Positions 7,764 to 14,957 of a stretch of 35,073 bases of DNA are shown here, one piece after another. Every line of letters starts with the position of its first letter. Position 1 is the first letter of the stretch. A program made the position numbers and the translations under genes. The DNA comes from Levilactobacillus koreensis JCM 16448 (GTDB taxonomy: Bacteria; Bacillota; Bacilli; Lactobacillales; Lactobacillaceae). Location: assembly GCF_001435525.1 (NCBI RefSeq), contig NZ_AZDP01000070.1, positions 1 to 35,073 of the forward strand. Direction: 5' to 3'. The notes beneath the pieces were generated by a model. That model saw only the letters and a list, made by a program, of their open reading frames with translations. It was not told the origin of the DNA and did no database searches.

Positions 7764-7936
7764 AGAGTGCGATAAAAGGCGGTTAGTCAATGAGCATTAA
7801 CGTCGCTAGACGAATAATCCCGGTCATGGATGGTTTGTCTAGTGGGGGAAGCGGAGTTGACTGCCTGTTGTCGCACGTTGCGACTGTTTATGTTCGGCGC
7901 GCAAAAAGGGCCTGAGACAGAAATCCCAGGCCCTTT
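7764..7936 (+). repeat. Structured intergenic repeat, copy A
   Basis: About 170 bp that is clearly homologous to 11102-11262. Shared blocks in order are GAGTGCGA, a GTCAATGA/GTCGGTGA block, GACGAATAATCCCGG with its TTCCGG variant, GGTTTGTC/TGTTTGTC, a G-run, GGAGTTGAC, and a terminal AGGGCCTGAGA hairpin. The central helix GCTAGAC (7805-7811) / GTCTAGT (7837-7843) is matched in copy B by GATCGAC/GTCGATC, with two compensated base pairs. An inner stem AATAATCC/GGATGGTT continues it. No protein-coding frame is apparent. It may be a 3' UTR element, a processed small RNA, or a dispersed chromosomal repeat. Confidence 0.65.
7903..7936 (-). terminator. Terminator shared at the end of repeat A and of the wall hydrolase gene
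   Basis: AAAGGGCCTG pairs with CAGGCCCTTT. On the minus strand the stem gains extra pairs through G-U and is followed by TTTTT (7903-7907), so it mainly serves the convergent NlpC/P60 gene. Confidence 0.7.
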
Positions 7937-7951
7937 GATATCTAAAAAATC

Positions 7952-8548
7952 CTATAAAACGATGTAGTAGCTAGGTGCCCAGTAAGCTTGACTGAAGACA
8001 CCGATGCCGTCATTTTCATTCTGTGCGGCAACGTATGAGCCGTTACCTAAGGAGATGGCGTCATGGTAAGGGGCCGTTTCCGAACCCCAGAAGAGGATGG
8101 CGCCAGCTGGGGCGTTGGCGACGTCGTAGTGGTGTGTGCCAAGTTGTGTCTGTTGGTAAGTGGTGCGGGCACTGAGTCCTAAGGCGTACTGGACCAATCC
8201 GGAGCAGTCGAAGCCCGCGGTGGTATTACCACCGTAAACGTAGGGCGTTCCGCTATTGGCGATGGCTAAGGCGGTTGTGACCCCATTGCCACCAGCCACT
8301 GTAGTTGATTGGCTAGCCGTGTTGGCAGTAGTCGTTGCGTTCGTTTGATGATGGTAGGCCGTTTGGGTGGCTGCCGTGTTCGTCGAACGATTGGTTGTGG
8401 TGGCCGTCGAGCTGACCTGGGCGGTTGATTGCGTGCTAGTCGACCCGGTTGACATATGTGCGGAAGCCGTAGTGGCGCCGGATAGGAAGAGGGCAGCGGC
8501 CCCGAATGTACTGATAAAAATTTTAGTTGTGGTCTTGATAATGTTCAC
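7952..8548 (-). CDS. Secreted NlpC/P60 (C40) cell-wall hydrolase
   Basis: A 198-residue exported protein: signal peptide (about 1-30, TTTKIFISTFGAAALFLSGATTASA), a Ser/Thr/Ala/Gln-rich linker (31-88), and a C-terminal NlpC/P60 domain. The catalytic Cys is in GFDCSGLVQYA and the His in YHDAISLGNG; the third position is probably within AAQNEN. Such enzymes cut gamma-D-glutamyl bonds in peptidoglycan stem peptides and aid daughter-cell separation. No LysM or other anchor is present. The start is uncertain: the GTG at 8548 overlaps the only Shine-Dalgarno (GGAGTGAAC), so initiation might instead be at the ATT two codons on (8540-8542). Confidence 0.85.
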   Translation of the reverse strand: MNIIKTTTKIFISTFGAAALFLSGATTASAHMSTGSTSTQSTAQVSSTATTTNRSTNTAATQTAYHHQTNATTTANTASQSTTVAGGNGVTTALAIANSGTPYVYGGNTTAGFDCSGLVQYALGLSARTTYQQTQLGTHHYDVANAPAGAILFWGSETAPYHDAISLGNGSYVAAQNENDGIGVFSQAYWAPSYYIVL

Positions 8549-8802
8549 TCCAATGATTAAGTATTTGGTAGTCTGAGATGATGACTACAACAACTAGTTT
8601 AGGGGAGAGACGTTGCGGCGCCGTTTCAGCCAAGTAAAGACTGGACGACAATTTGATGACCATTAGATGTTACGGCGACTGAATAGCTTGTAGTCTGACA
8701 TATTTGGTAAAGGGGTTGGTCTCTTAGTTAGGCAACCGCGGGAATCGACTATCGACCAGAGCTTTTGAAGAGCTGTTCATGCTAAGTTGTGAGTAGGGTA
8801 AA
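8549..8802. other. Intergenic stretch without a recognised gene
   Basis: Between the wall hydrolase start and the terminator of the YhgE gene. It should hold the hydrolase promoter on the minus strand, but I see no convincing -35/-10 pair. A short repeated word (ATTTGGTA; GTAGTCTGA) occurs near 8563-8577 and again near 8690-8711. Confidence 0.3.
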
Positions 8803-8833
8803 CAAAAAGCGAGGCTGCATCACAACCTCGCTT
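8803..8833 (-). terminator. Terminator of the YhgE/Pip gene
   Basis: AAGCGAGG (8807-8814) pairs with CCTCGCTT (8826-8833); on the minus strand it is followed by TTTTTGTTT. Confidence 0.75.
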
Positions 8834-8875
8834 GAATCTGATGCTCAGCTACTTCTGGTAGCCATTTTTTGGTAA

Positions 8876-10270
8876 CTAATGAGTTAGGGGATTTCGCTTC
8901 AAGTCAAGGTGGAAGCGGAGAATAATCAACAGGTTGAAGCCAACCGTCATCAGTAGCATGGTTACCCAAGCGCTGGGGAGGCTAACGTTGGTGGAAATGG
9001 CCGAGCGCAGGACTTGAATCAGGTAGGTCATCGGCAGCCATGGATTGAGGGCTTGGGCAAAACCGCTGACAAGGGGGAGTGGGTATAGGCCGCCAGAACT
9101 TGCCAGTTGCATGACCAAGACGATGGAGATGAGCCAGGTGCCAAAGCCGCCGAGCAGCAAACGGAGGCAGAAGATAAGTGACAGGAAGAGTAGGGAACCA
9201 ATCAAAATGGCGGCAAACAGGCGAGAATTGGAACGTGTGGTGAGCGCGTTGGCCTGGTGCAAGGTGAGATAGAGTAGCCCGCTCTGCAAAAGGGCAACAC
9301 CGGCAATAATCATAGCTTTACTGCCCCACCAAGTGAACGCGGAGTGGGGAGCGCTATAAGTGCGGCGGCCGTCGTACATGGTCCCTAACGCGATGCCACC
9401 AACATAGATTCCGATGGCGATGGCAAATGGCGCCATACCGGTACCATTGTTTGGAACGCTGGCGATGTCGTGGGTGGCCGCAACAACGGGGGTGGCCAGG
9501 ACACTAGCGGTAGCCGGACGAGTAGCAATAGTGGCTAAACGCAGGCTACCGCTGGATAAGGACTGACTCAACGTTTGACTGCCCGTTTGGACTTGCGTTA
9601 AGCCGGTCTTCGTAGCGGTGAGGCCAGAGGTCAACGCGGAACTCTTCAACGGCGCCGTTGCTGTCAGCAGTTTTTGATTGCCGGCTAAGAGCTGTTGGGT
9701 GCCAGTTGCCAGCTGGGTACTGCCACTGGCCGCGCGGGTCATGCCAGCGGTAGCACCACTTAGTGCGGACAAGAGGATCTTGGTCTCAAGCTGAGTCACG
9801 GTATGGCTGACCTTATTGGTGATGGCGGTACTAGCACCGGTCGTCATTTTAGAGACGATGTAGTTAGCGCCGGAATTCAGGTCATAGTGGAGCGTCATTT
9901 GCTGGGGCGCAGTTGTGAGGAGCGTCGTGGCGTTGTGAGAAAAGTTGTGGGGAATGGTGACGACCAGGTAAAGCTTGCCAGCCTTTAGCCGGTGGTGGGC
10001 CGTCTGGGCACTTAGGTGACGGAAGTCTAGTGAGGAGGAGTTCTCGAGGTTGTGGGTGAGCTGTTGACCAATGGCAACGCGCTGACCGTGAATAGTGACG
10101 GCACGGTCGTGATTGACAATGGCCACGGGAATGTCGTCGGTTTGACCGTACGTGTTCCACATTGAGGAGAGATACAGGTAGCAGTAGATTGCCGGGATAA
10201 TGGCAATCATGAGGAGGACCACGAGCATCATCTTGTGCTGACTTAAAAATTTTAATTCACTTTTGAACAT
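8876..10270 (-). CDS. YhgE/Pip-domain membrane protein (ABC-2 permease-like)
   Basis: A 464-residue protein starting at ATG 10268-10270, preceded by AAAGGGGCG; an upstream in-frame start lacks a ribosome site. It has one N-terminal membrane helix (about 11-33), an extracellular region of about 250 residues rich in Thr/Ser/Gln with coiled repeats (LATGTQQLLAGNQKLL), and five or so C-terminal helices (about 280-455). This is the layout of YhgE/Pip proteins, which include the phage infection protein of Lactococcus and ESX-associated proteins. The extracellular part is shorter than in full-length Pip (about 900 residues). A divergent TetR-type gene with matching operator half-sites suggests local repression, perhaps relieved by a toxic compound or membrane-active agent. 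Confidence 0.83.
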   Translation of the reverse strand: MFKSELKFLSQHKMMLVVLLMIAIIPAIYCYLYLSSMWNTYGQTDDIPVAIVNHDRAVTIHGQRVAIGQQLTHNLENSSSLDFRHLSAQTAHHRLKAGKLYLVVTIPHNFSHNATTLLTTAPQQMTLHYDLNSGANYIVSKMTTGASTAITNKVSHTVTQLETKILLSALSGATAGMTRAASGSTQLATGTQQLLAGNQKLLTATAPLKSSALTSGLTATKTGLTQVQTGSQTLSQSLSSGSLRLATIATRPATASVLATPVVAATHDIASVPNNGTGMAPFAIAIGIYVGGIALGTMYDGRRTYSAPHSAFTWWGSKAMIIAGVALLQSGLLYLTLHQANALTTRSNSRLFAAILIGSLLFLSLIFCLRLLLGGFGTWLISIVLVMQLASSGGLYPLPLVSGFAQALNPWLPMTYLIQVLRSAISTNVSLPSAWVTMLLMTVGFNLLIILRFHLDLKRNPLTH

Positions 10271-10300
10271 TGGAAATCGCCCCTTTGAAATAAACATAGT

Positions 10301-10351
10301 GTTGATTGAACGGTTACAGAATAGCAGGACGATTTTGATGTGACAATCAAC
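10301..10351 (-). promoter_or_regulatory. yhgE promoter flanked by TetR operator half-sites
   Basis: On the minus strand TTGTCA (10341-10346) is 17 bp from TATTCT (10318-10323). The octamer CAATCAAC at 10344-10351 overlaps the -35, and its inverse GTTGATTG at 10301-10308 lies just past the start site. A third copy CAATCAAC is at 10433-10440, closer to tetR. The repeated octamer in a divergent tetR region is the pattern expected for TetR-family operators; binding itself is inferred. Confidence 0.5.
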
Positions 10352-10528
10352 AATTTAAGGGGTCATGGTGAGTTGAACGATGGGGGTTTCGACCGCCATA
10401 TGGGGGAGCCGGTCTTGTGAGTAGTCGGCAACCAATCAACAAAATTGGCGGGATTGATGATTGGCAACGCTGAAAAAAAGTTTTAAACTGATTTTAAAAT
10501 CGACAGACTGTTGAGGAGATGGGCGGAC

Positions 10529-11089
10529 ATGGAAACAAATTTAAAGATGGTTGATACGGAGCGGAAGATTCAGCATGCCTTTATCAAACTAGTGATGCAG
10601 GAAGGTTTTGACCACTTGACGGTTCAGCAGTTAAGCCAGACGGCCCAAATTAATCGAGGGACGTTTTACCTGCATTATTTAGATAAGTTTGATTTGTTAA
10701 CGCACTATGAGAATGACCTGGTCACGGCGATTCAGCTTATTTTTCAACGTTACCCTAAGCCCAATGTGGAGGGTGACAGTGAAAAGAATGCTTTTCAGCA
10801 GATGTTCAAATACCTTTATCGTCAGCGGCAACTAGTCGTGGCGTTGATCAATAGTCCGGCCTCGCAATTGGTGTCGCGGATTAAGCCGGTCATTGCGGAC
10901 GTCATCGGTCAGCCACTATCGAGTACGGCGATTCCCCCGGAGTTTGCCCAAGAGATCGTGACGCAGGGTATCTGGGATTTTGTGTGCTTCTGGCTCACCC
11001 AAAGTCCGGTTAAACAGCCACAGACGGCCTACGAAATTTTTACGACCAGTCGCCAATTATCGCCACAGCAGTTACTGCAGGGGAAATAG
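10529..11089 (+). CDS. TetR/AcrR-family transcriptional regulator
   Basis: A 186-residue protein starting at ATG 10529 (GAGGAG ten bases upstream); the upstream in-frame TTG lies next to that site and is not a likely start. The N-terminal helix-turn-helix is typical of TetR: AFIKLVMQEGFDHLTVQQLSQTAQINRGTFYLHYLDKFDLL. The C-terminal ligand-binding half resembles the all-helical TetR_C domain common in lactobacilli. It is divergent from the YhgE/Pip gene, which it probably represses. Structured repeat copy B follows its stop codon. Confidence 0.87.
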   Translation: METNLKMVDTERKIQHAFIKLVMQEGFDHLTVQQLSQTAQINRGTFYLHYLDKFDLLTHYENDLVTAIQLIFQRYPKPNVEGDSEKNAFQQMFKYLYRQRQLVVALINSPASQLVSRIKPVIADVIGQPLSSTAIPPEFAQEIVTQGIWDFVCFWLTQSPVKQPQTAYEIFTTSRQLSPQQLLQGK

Positions 11090-11101
11090 GTGTCTGACAA
11101 A

Positions 11102-11262
11102 AAGAGTGCGACGAAGGGGGGAGTCGGTGAATAGTAACGTTGATCGACGAATAATTCCGGCTTGGATTGTTTGTCGATCGGGGGGCAGTGGAGTTGACGG
11201 CCGTTCGTCATAGATATTTGGAGCATAAAGAAGGGCCTGAGATTGTCCCAGCCCCCTTCAAA
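11102..11262 (+). repeat. Structured intergenic repeat, copy B
   Basis: Homologous to 7764-7936 and in the same orientation, again directly after a gene. The central helix here is GATCGAC (11142-11148) / GTCGATC (11173-11179), seven Watson-Crick pairs, against GCTAGAC/GTCTAGT in copy A: both partners changed at two positions and a G-U became G-C. The element ends in an AAGGGCCTGAGA hairpin (11230-11256) that is less perfect than in copy A. Confidence 0.65.
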
Positions 11263-11367
11263 AGAATTTAGTTGACCTTAACTCTATTCAACCCCGTGTG
11301 CGAAACTATATTTTTGGCTAGAAATTGGCTAGAAACACACCCATTCTAACAAGATATCTGATGCCAC

Positions 11368-11401
11368 AAAAAAACCACATTCGCGAAGGAATGCGGTTTT
11401 T
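11368..11401 (-). terminator. Original ssrA terminator, displaced by the island
   Basis: AAAAACCACATTC (11370-11382) faces GAATGCGGTTTTT (11389-11401) around GCGAAG. The one mismatch becomes a G-U pair only on the minus strand, where seven T residues follow, so the hairpin works in the ssrA direction. It lies about 30 bp beyond the attL copy of the ssrA 3' end, where it would terminate ssrA if the island were absent. Confidence 0.75.
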
Positions 11402-11432
11402 CTCGTCATAGGTTTTAAACGTACTGGCATTT

Positions 11433-11455
11433 ATGGAGCTGGCGGGGATCGAACC
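11433..11455. repeat. attL, left attachment site (copy of the ssrA 3' end)
   Basis: Twenty-three bases identical to 21511-21533, in the same orientation. On the minus strand it reads as the T-stem-loop end and acceptor strand of tmRNA (GGTTCGATCCCCGCCAGCTC and on). Identity stops on both sides. It lies 126 bp from the integrase stop codon. Confidence 0.88.
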
Positions 11456-11519
11456 GTTATTTGTAATGTTGCTATTGTAACGCGGTTTAATAGGGTTCTA
11501 AGCCATTTTTAAAATTCAG

Positions 11520-11541
11520 TAAATGCCATATTGAATGCCAT
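11520..11541. repeat. Integrase arm-type repeats, left end
   Basis: TAAATGCCAT (11520-11529) and TGAATGCCAT (11532-11541) match three tandem TGAATGCCAT copies at the right end (21391-21422). Short direct repeats at both inner ends of an integrated element are typical arm sites for the integrase N-terminal domain. Confidence 0.55.
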
Positions 11542-11581
11542 CCGGTCAATTTTGACCATTTTTCAGGCAATATTGTGGTTG

Positions 11582-12736
11582 TTAGGATTCCATGAATTGG
11601 GTTAGTTTATCGGTCGTATTTTGTCGTTGCTGGTCTGAGACGTGAGCATAAACATTCATGACGGTATCAACATCGGTATCGCCTAAACGGTCTTGTACCT
11701 CTTTGATGGATGCACCAGCTTCTAAAAGAATGGTAGCGTGGGTGTGACGGAGCTTGTGGATCGTGATGTTGGGTAACTCTGGTTTATCATCAACGATAGC
11801 ATGCAGCCACTTGCCCGGTGTGTTTAAGGATTTCATCCCGTTTTTAGAGTTGGCAAAGACTAATTGCTCCGGCTGCATGGTATTGTAACCTAGCATGAGG
11901 TAGACCCGTTGTTGCCGAACCCGCCACTTTTTCAGGTACTCTACTGTGTCATGATCTAAGATAATTGTGCGGCGGCCAGAGCTAGTCTTAGGTGGTTGAA
12001 CAATCTGTTTGCCGCCGGTACCTTGCGTGATGGTTTTATTAACATGCAGCGTACCTTGCTTGAAGTTAATATCATGCCAAGTCAGGGCCAAGCACTCGCC
12101 ACGCCGAATGCCAGTGTAAGCCAATACCCGGAATAACGTGTACTTTTCAATTTCTTCCACGGGATCAATGAAGCTAAAGAAGTGGAGAAGTTGTTCTTTT
12201 GTCCAGAACTTGTTAGCATCTCGTTGCCAACCATCGCGGCGTTGGGGCATGGTAACCATCTCAGCCGGGTTCTTAGTAATATATCCTTGCTTTAAAGCAT
12301 ACTTGAAGACCTTGTTAGCAAAGTTGTACCAGCGCTTGTAGTTGACCTTAACTTCTTTGAACCACTGGTTAAGCGCCCGCTGCACGTCTGATAGCGTGAT
12401 GGTTCTAATACGCTTCTTACCAAAAGCTGGTAGAATATGATTATCGAATATCTTAGGAACCCGAACGGTCGTACTCTCGCGGACGGTGTTCGTGTATGAG
12501 GCATACCATTCCTGATAGACTTGCTCAAACAGAATATTGTTATCTTTTTTATCGAAGCTACCTTTACTGATTTCTAGTTCTAACCTAGAAGCGGCAAGGG
12601 TGGCTTCTTTTTGCGTTTTAAAGCCCCGGCGTGAGGTTTTACGTGCCTTGCCAGTCTGTGGATTGATTCCCACGTAAAGCTGAAATTGGTAACGTTTTTG
12701 GCCGTTGCGGTCAGTGTATTGTTTGATGCTTGCCAT
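11582..12736 (-). CDS. int: Tyrosine recombinase (phage-type integrase)
   Basis: A 384-residue integrase with the usual three parts: N-terminal arm-binding AP2-like domain (1-60), SAM-like core-binding domain (about 68-165) and catalytic domain (about 175-384). Active-site residues visible are Arg211 (TGIRRGE), Lys250 (PPKTSSGRR), His327 and Arg330 (HKLRHTHA) and Tyr363 (VMNVYAHVS). The usual His/Trp of the LGH motif is Asp353 here (RLGDTDVD). It lies beside attL and presumably recombines the 23-bp ssrA core. AAAGGA precedes the ATG. An ACCAGCGGTGGTAGG repeat sits between it and the repressor gene, overlapping its leader. Confidence 0.93.
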   Translation of the reverse strand: MASIKQYTDRNGQKRYQFQLYVGINPQTGKARKTSRRGFKTQKEATLAASRLELEISKGSFDKKDNNILFEQVYQEWYASYTNTVRESTTVRVPKIFDNHILPAFGKKRIRTITLSDVQRALNQWFKEVKVNYKRWYNFANKVFKYALKQGYITKNPAEMVTMPQRRDGWQRDANKFWTKEQLLHFFSFIDPVEEIEKYTLFRVLAYTGIRRGECLALTWHDINFKQGTLHVNKTITQGTGGKQIVQPPKTSSGRRTIILDHDTVEYLKKWRVRQQRVYLMLGYNTMQPEQLVFANSKNGMKSLNTPGKWLHAIVDDKPELPNITIHKLRHTHATILLEAGASIKEVQDRLGDTDVDTVMNVYAHVSDQQRQNTTDKLTQFMES

Positions 12737-12755
12737 AGTGCTCTATTCCTTTCAT

Positions 12756-12770
12756 ACCAGCGGTGGTAGG
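12756..12770. repeat. Fifteen-bp island repeat, copy 1
   Basis: ACCAGCGGTGGTAGG between the integrase and repressor genes. An exact second copy is at 14785-14799 after the excisionase-like gene, and an inverted 10-bp core (ACCAGCGGTG) is at 21365-21374 near attR. Positions by int, xis-like gene and attR suggest a binding site for a recombination or regulatory protein. Confidence 0.5.
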
Positions 12771-12788
12771 TATGTAGGAGTGTGAGTA

Positions 12789-13436
12789 TCAATCTGTAGA
12801 ATACTTTTCGTCTAGGCTATCCAAAAAACTCTCTTGAATTAAATCGTGGGCGTTCCACAGATAGTTGCCTACAGCATCGTCTGAATAAATAGAGACTATA
12901 GGCATCTTAAAAATGATTTTGGAAAAAGATATTTTAGAATTTTTAACTGCTGGGGATTCTAAAACAGAAAGAGTAATATCTCGTGCTAATAACTCATACT
13001 CTTGTTGACCAATGCTTAGAATTCCTGCGAGGAAGTCCGTTGTCTGAGACTCCATATTATCCCACTCACCGGTTAGATCAAGCAGCAAGAAATCACTACC
13101 TGTGTATATCGTTCCTTTGAGTGGAAGTGTTGTAGATTCATTGTTGGCATCATGAAAGAATACTTTAAGGTCGCTACCAAAGTCATCATTGGAAAGGGGA
13201 TGAGATATTTCACTTGTGACAGTGTACTTATCTGAAATAGCAACAAGTAATAACTCATCGAACGAGGACAGTCTAAAGAAACTCATTAATTTTTCAATTG
13301 TTTCGAATTTTACCATTTTAGATTCATTATTTGCTAACTGAGTCAATGGACGTCTACCTACTTTGATTCGTTCCGAGAGTTCATTAATGCTTATATTATG
13401 GCTTTCTAGTAGTTGTTTCAGCCTAGTAACAATCAA
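12789..13436 (-). CDS. XRE-family repressor of the island
   Basis: A 215-residue protein. The start is TTG 13434-13436, 8 bp after AGGAGG; the GTG at 13443-13445 overlaps that site. An N-terminal XRE helix-turn-helix (about 1-60) reads ISINELSERIKVGRRPLTQLANNES. The rest (about 65-215) is acidic, unrecognised and lacks a LexA/CI-type Ser-Lys protease pattern, so induction is probably by binding an inducer protein, as with Stl repressors of satellites, and not by self-cleavage. It is divergent from the Cro-like gene with overlapping -35 elements between. It likely keeps the island silent. Confidence 0.78.
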   Translation of the reverse strand: MIVTRLKQLLESHNISINELSERIKVGRRPLTQLANNESKMVKFETIEKLMSFFRLSSFDELLLVAISDKYTVTSEISHPLSNDDFGSDLKVFFHDANNESTTLPLKGTIYTGSDFLLLDLTGEWDNMESQTTDFLAGILSIGQQEYELLARDITLSVLESPAVKNSKISFSKIIFKMPIVSIYSDDAVGNYLWNAHDLIQESFLDSLDEKYSTD

Positions 13437-13456
13437 AAATAACACCTCCTATTGTC

Positions 13457-13562
13457 TGTACACAATAGTGTACAACAGTATGTAGTATTTGACAATGGTT
13501 AAAAAGGGTGATAGATTAATTATGTTGAGCAGTAAAGTGTACTAATTTAGTCACTATTGTAC
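13457..13562. promoter_or_regulatory. Divergent promoter-operator switch of the island
   Basis: Two promoters run back to back with overlapping -35 boxes. Plus strand: TTGACA (13489-13494), 17 bp, TAGATT (13512-13517). Minus strand: TTGTCA (13490-13495), 17 bp, TACACT (13467-13472). Operator-like repeats surround them: TGTACACAATAGTGTACA (13457-13474) covers the repressor -10, AGTGTACT is at 13536-13543, and CACTATTGTAC (13552-13562) is the inverse of part of the first site, next to the Cro-like start. Confidence 0.65.
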
Positions 13563-13572
13563 TGGAGCGGAG

Positions 13573-13782
13573 ATGGAATTTATGGTAAATAACTTTTCAA
13601 CATTGTTAGGTTCAAGATTGTTAAAGATTGATGATGTATATAAAGCAACCGGAATTAGTCGGACAACTCTTACTGAACTTTATTATCGCAGAAAGGCCAA
13701 CGTTGAATTAAGAACGTTGAAAAAGATTTGTGATTACTTGCAGGTTTCCTTATCTGAACTAATCGAGTACACGCCAAAATAG
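13573..13782 (+). CDS. Cro-like XRE DNA-binding protein
   Basis: A 69-residue protein made almost wholly of an XRE helix-turn-helix (IDDVYKATGISRTTLTELYYRRKANVELRTLKKICDYLQVSLSELIEY). Starts at ATG 13573 or 13582 are both served by GGAG motifs. First gene of the rightward operon, opposite the repressor, so it likely plays the Cro part of the switch. Confidence 0.82.
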   Translation: MEFMVNNFSTLLGSRLLKIDDVYKATGISRTTLTELYYRRKANVELRTLKKICDYLQVSLSELIEYTPK

Positions 13783-13803
13783 TTGGCCAAGGAGGCCTAA
13801 TGA

Positions 13804-14481
13804 ATGAACGACCTAGTGTTTTTATCATCCCCGCGGGTGGATGCAGAGGCATTTACCACTGCTGATACAATCGCGGATTATGCAGGAATCACACATCATT
13901 CAATCAATGTCACGGTGAACAAAAATGTGGAACGGTTGAAGCGGGCTAACCGTGGAGAGCTGTTATTTAAAATGACACCTTTGATTAGTGGTCAAAAAGC
14001 TAAGACCTTTTTACTCAATCAGCAGCAAGCAACGTTACTTATAACCTTCCTAAAGAATACGCCGCGAGTAGCTGACTTCAAAGAAGAATTAGTGCGCCAA
14101 TTCTATGCTATGCAGCGTGAGTTAGTCGAACGCCGTGCCCGCTTTGAACTAGGCAAAGAGTTCTCAAAAGGATTAGGCACTGCCGTTGCTGAAAGTCAGA
14201 TTGACCAACACGGCCATGAGTTCTCTAACTTCAATCGGTTAGTGTACCGGCAGGCGTTGGGTGTGGATTCCACTAAGCTACGTAAGGTACGGTCTATCCC
14301 GCGTGATGAACCTATCACGCACTACCTAACCAGTGAAGAAGCAGAAGCCGTGCGCCTGGTTAAGCAGCGGGTAATAACGTTCTTAGGTGCGGGGATGGAC
14401 TACCAGCAGATTAAGAATGTGCTGAATATTAAGGGGGTGATTTTACAAGTTACATTGAAGCTGCCAACAACAGCAAAATGA
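13804..14481 (+). CDS. Rha-family phage regulatory protein
   Basis: A 225-residue protein starting 8 bp after GGAGG. The N-terminal half (about 15-115) matches the Rha (pRha) pattern: VDAEAFTTADTIADYAGITHHSINVTVNKNVERLKR..., followed by LNQQQATLLITFLKNTPRVADFKEELVRQFYAMQREL. Rha proteins are phage and satellite regulators; one is known to interfere with phage growth in the absence of integration host factor. The C-terminal half (130-210) is charged and helical and may be a second DNA-binding or antirepressor-type domain. The last 14 residues (VILQVTLKLPTTAK) follow an abrupt change and may reflect an old frameshift. Confidence 0.7.
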   Translation: MNDLVFLSSPRVDAEAFTTADTIADYAGITHHSINVTVNKNVERLKRANRGELLFKMTPLISGQKAKTFLLNQQQATLLITFLKNTPRVADFKEELVRQFYAMQRELVERRARFELGKEFSKGLGTAVAESQIDQHGHEFSNFNRLVYRQALGVDSTKLRKVRSIPRDEPITHYLTSEEAEAVRLVKQRVITFLGAGMDYQQIKNVLNIKGVILQVTLKLPTTAK

Positions 14482-14494
14482 GGGGGCCTAGACC

Positions 14495-14779
14495 GTGGAT
14501 GAACAGGCGTTGCGGGTCATGTTACCGCCTGAGTATGATGAACAACTTAAGAAACAGGTCATGGCAACAATTGAAGCGGCTATCAAAGAAGCTAGGCGAC
14601 AAACTGCCATAGATAGCCCGTGGTTGCCATCTAAACAGGCCATTGCAAAGTGGCTGAAAGTATCACCGGGAACACTAACCATATTGATTAACAACGGCCT
14701 TCCAATTCATTTTCTTCCTGAGGTGGATAAAGTGGTTGGTTATAAGCGAGAAATTACTGAGTGGATGTTGCAATTGTAG
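14495..14779 (+). CDS. Excisionase-like / DUF771-type helix-turn-helix protein
   Basis: A 94-residue protein from GTG 14495 (AGGGGG upstream). The C-terminal half looks like a winged or MerR-like helix-turn-helix: LPSKQAIAKWLKVSPGTLTILINNGLPIHFLPEVDKVVGYKREITEWML. This pattern is shared by phage DUF771 proteins and small excisionases. The 15-bp island repeat follows its stop by 5 bp. It may control integrase direction or early transcription. Confidence 0.62.
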   Translation: MDEQALRVMLPPEYDEQLKKQVMATIEAAIKEARRQTAIDSPWLPSKQAIAKWLKVSPGTLTILINNGLPIHFLPEVDKVVGYKREITEWMLQL

Positions 14780-14784
14780 ACAAA

Positions 14785-14799
14785 ACCAGCGGTGGTAGG
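14785..14799. repeat. Fifteen-bp island repeat, copy 2
   Basis: Exact copy of ACCAGCGGTGGTAGG found at 12756-12770. It lies just after the excisionase-like gene, in the leader of the 28-codon frame. Confidence 0.5.
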
Positions 14800-14837
14800 C
14801 ATTTAGTAGTTGGAGCTTGAAAGAAGGTGAGTGGATC

Positions 14838-14924
14838 ATGTTATTTAATCTATTGTTAGATGGCTTCTTTGGCAGTTATGGTTTAGGTGTGGCAACCGGC
14901 ATGGTGGCTAGGAGGTTTAAGTAA
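14838..14924 (+). CDS. Possible 28-residue membrane peptide
   Basis: ATG 14838 is preceded by AAGGTGAG and opens a 28-codon frame (MLFNLLLDGFFGSYGLGVATG then MVARRFK). It is hydrophobic with a basic tail, like small membrane peptides seen in phage early regions. Only the ribosome site and the position in a coding-dense operon support it. Confidence 0.4.
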   Translation: MLFNLLLDGFFGSYGLGVATGMVARRFK

Positions 14925-14957
14925 CCAAGCCCTAATCTAGGGTTTAGTTCAGATTGG

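Noticed and set aside
11433-11455. Separate tRNA gene at attL
   Set aside because: Only the 3' T-arm and acceptor strand of tmRNA are present; there is no D arm or anticodon arm.
11582-12736. Inactive integrase because the LGH motif reads LGD
   Set aside because: All other catalytic residues are present and this position varies among tyrosine recombinases; the intact att sites also argue that it worked.
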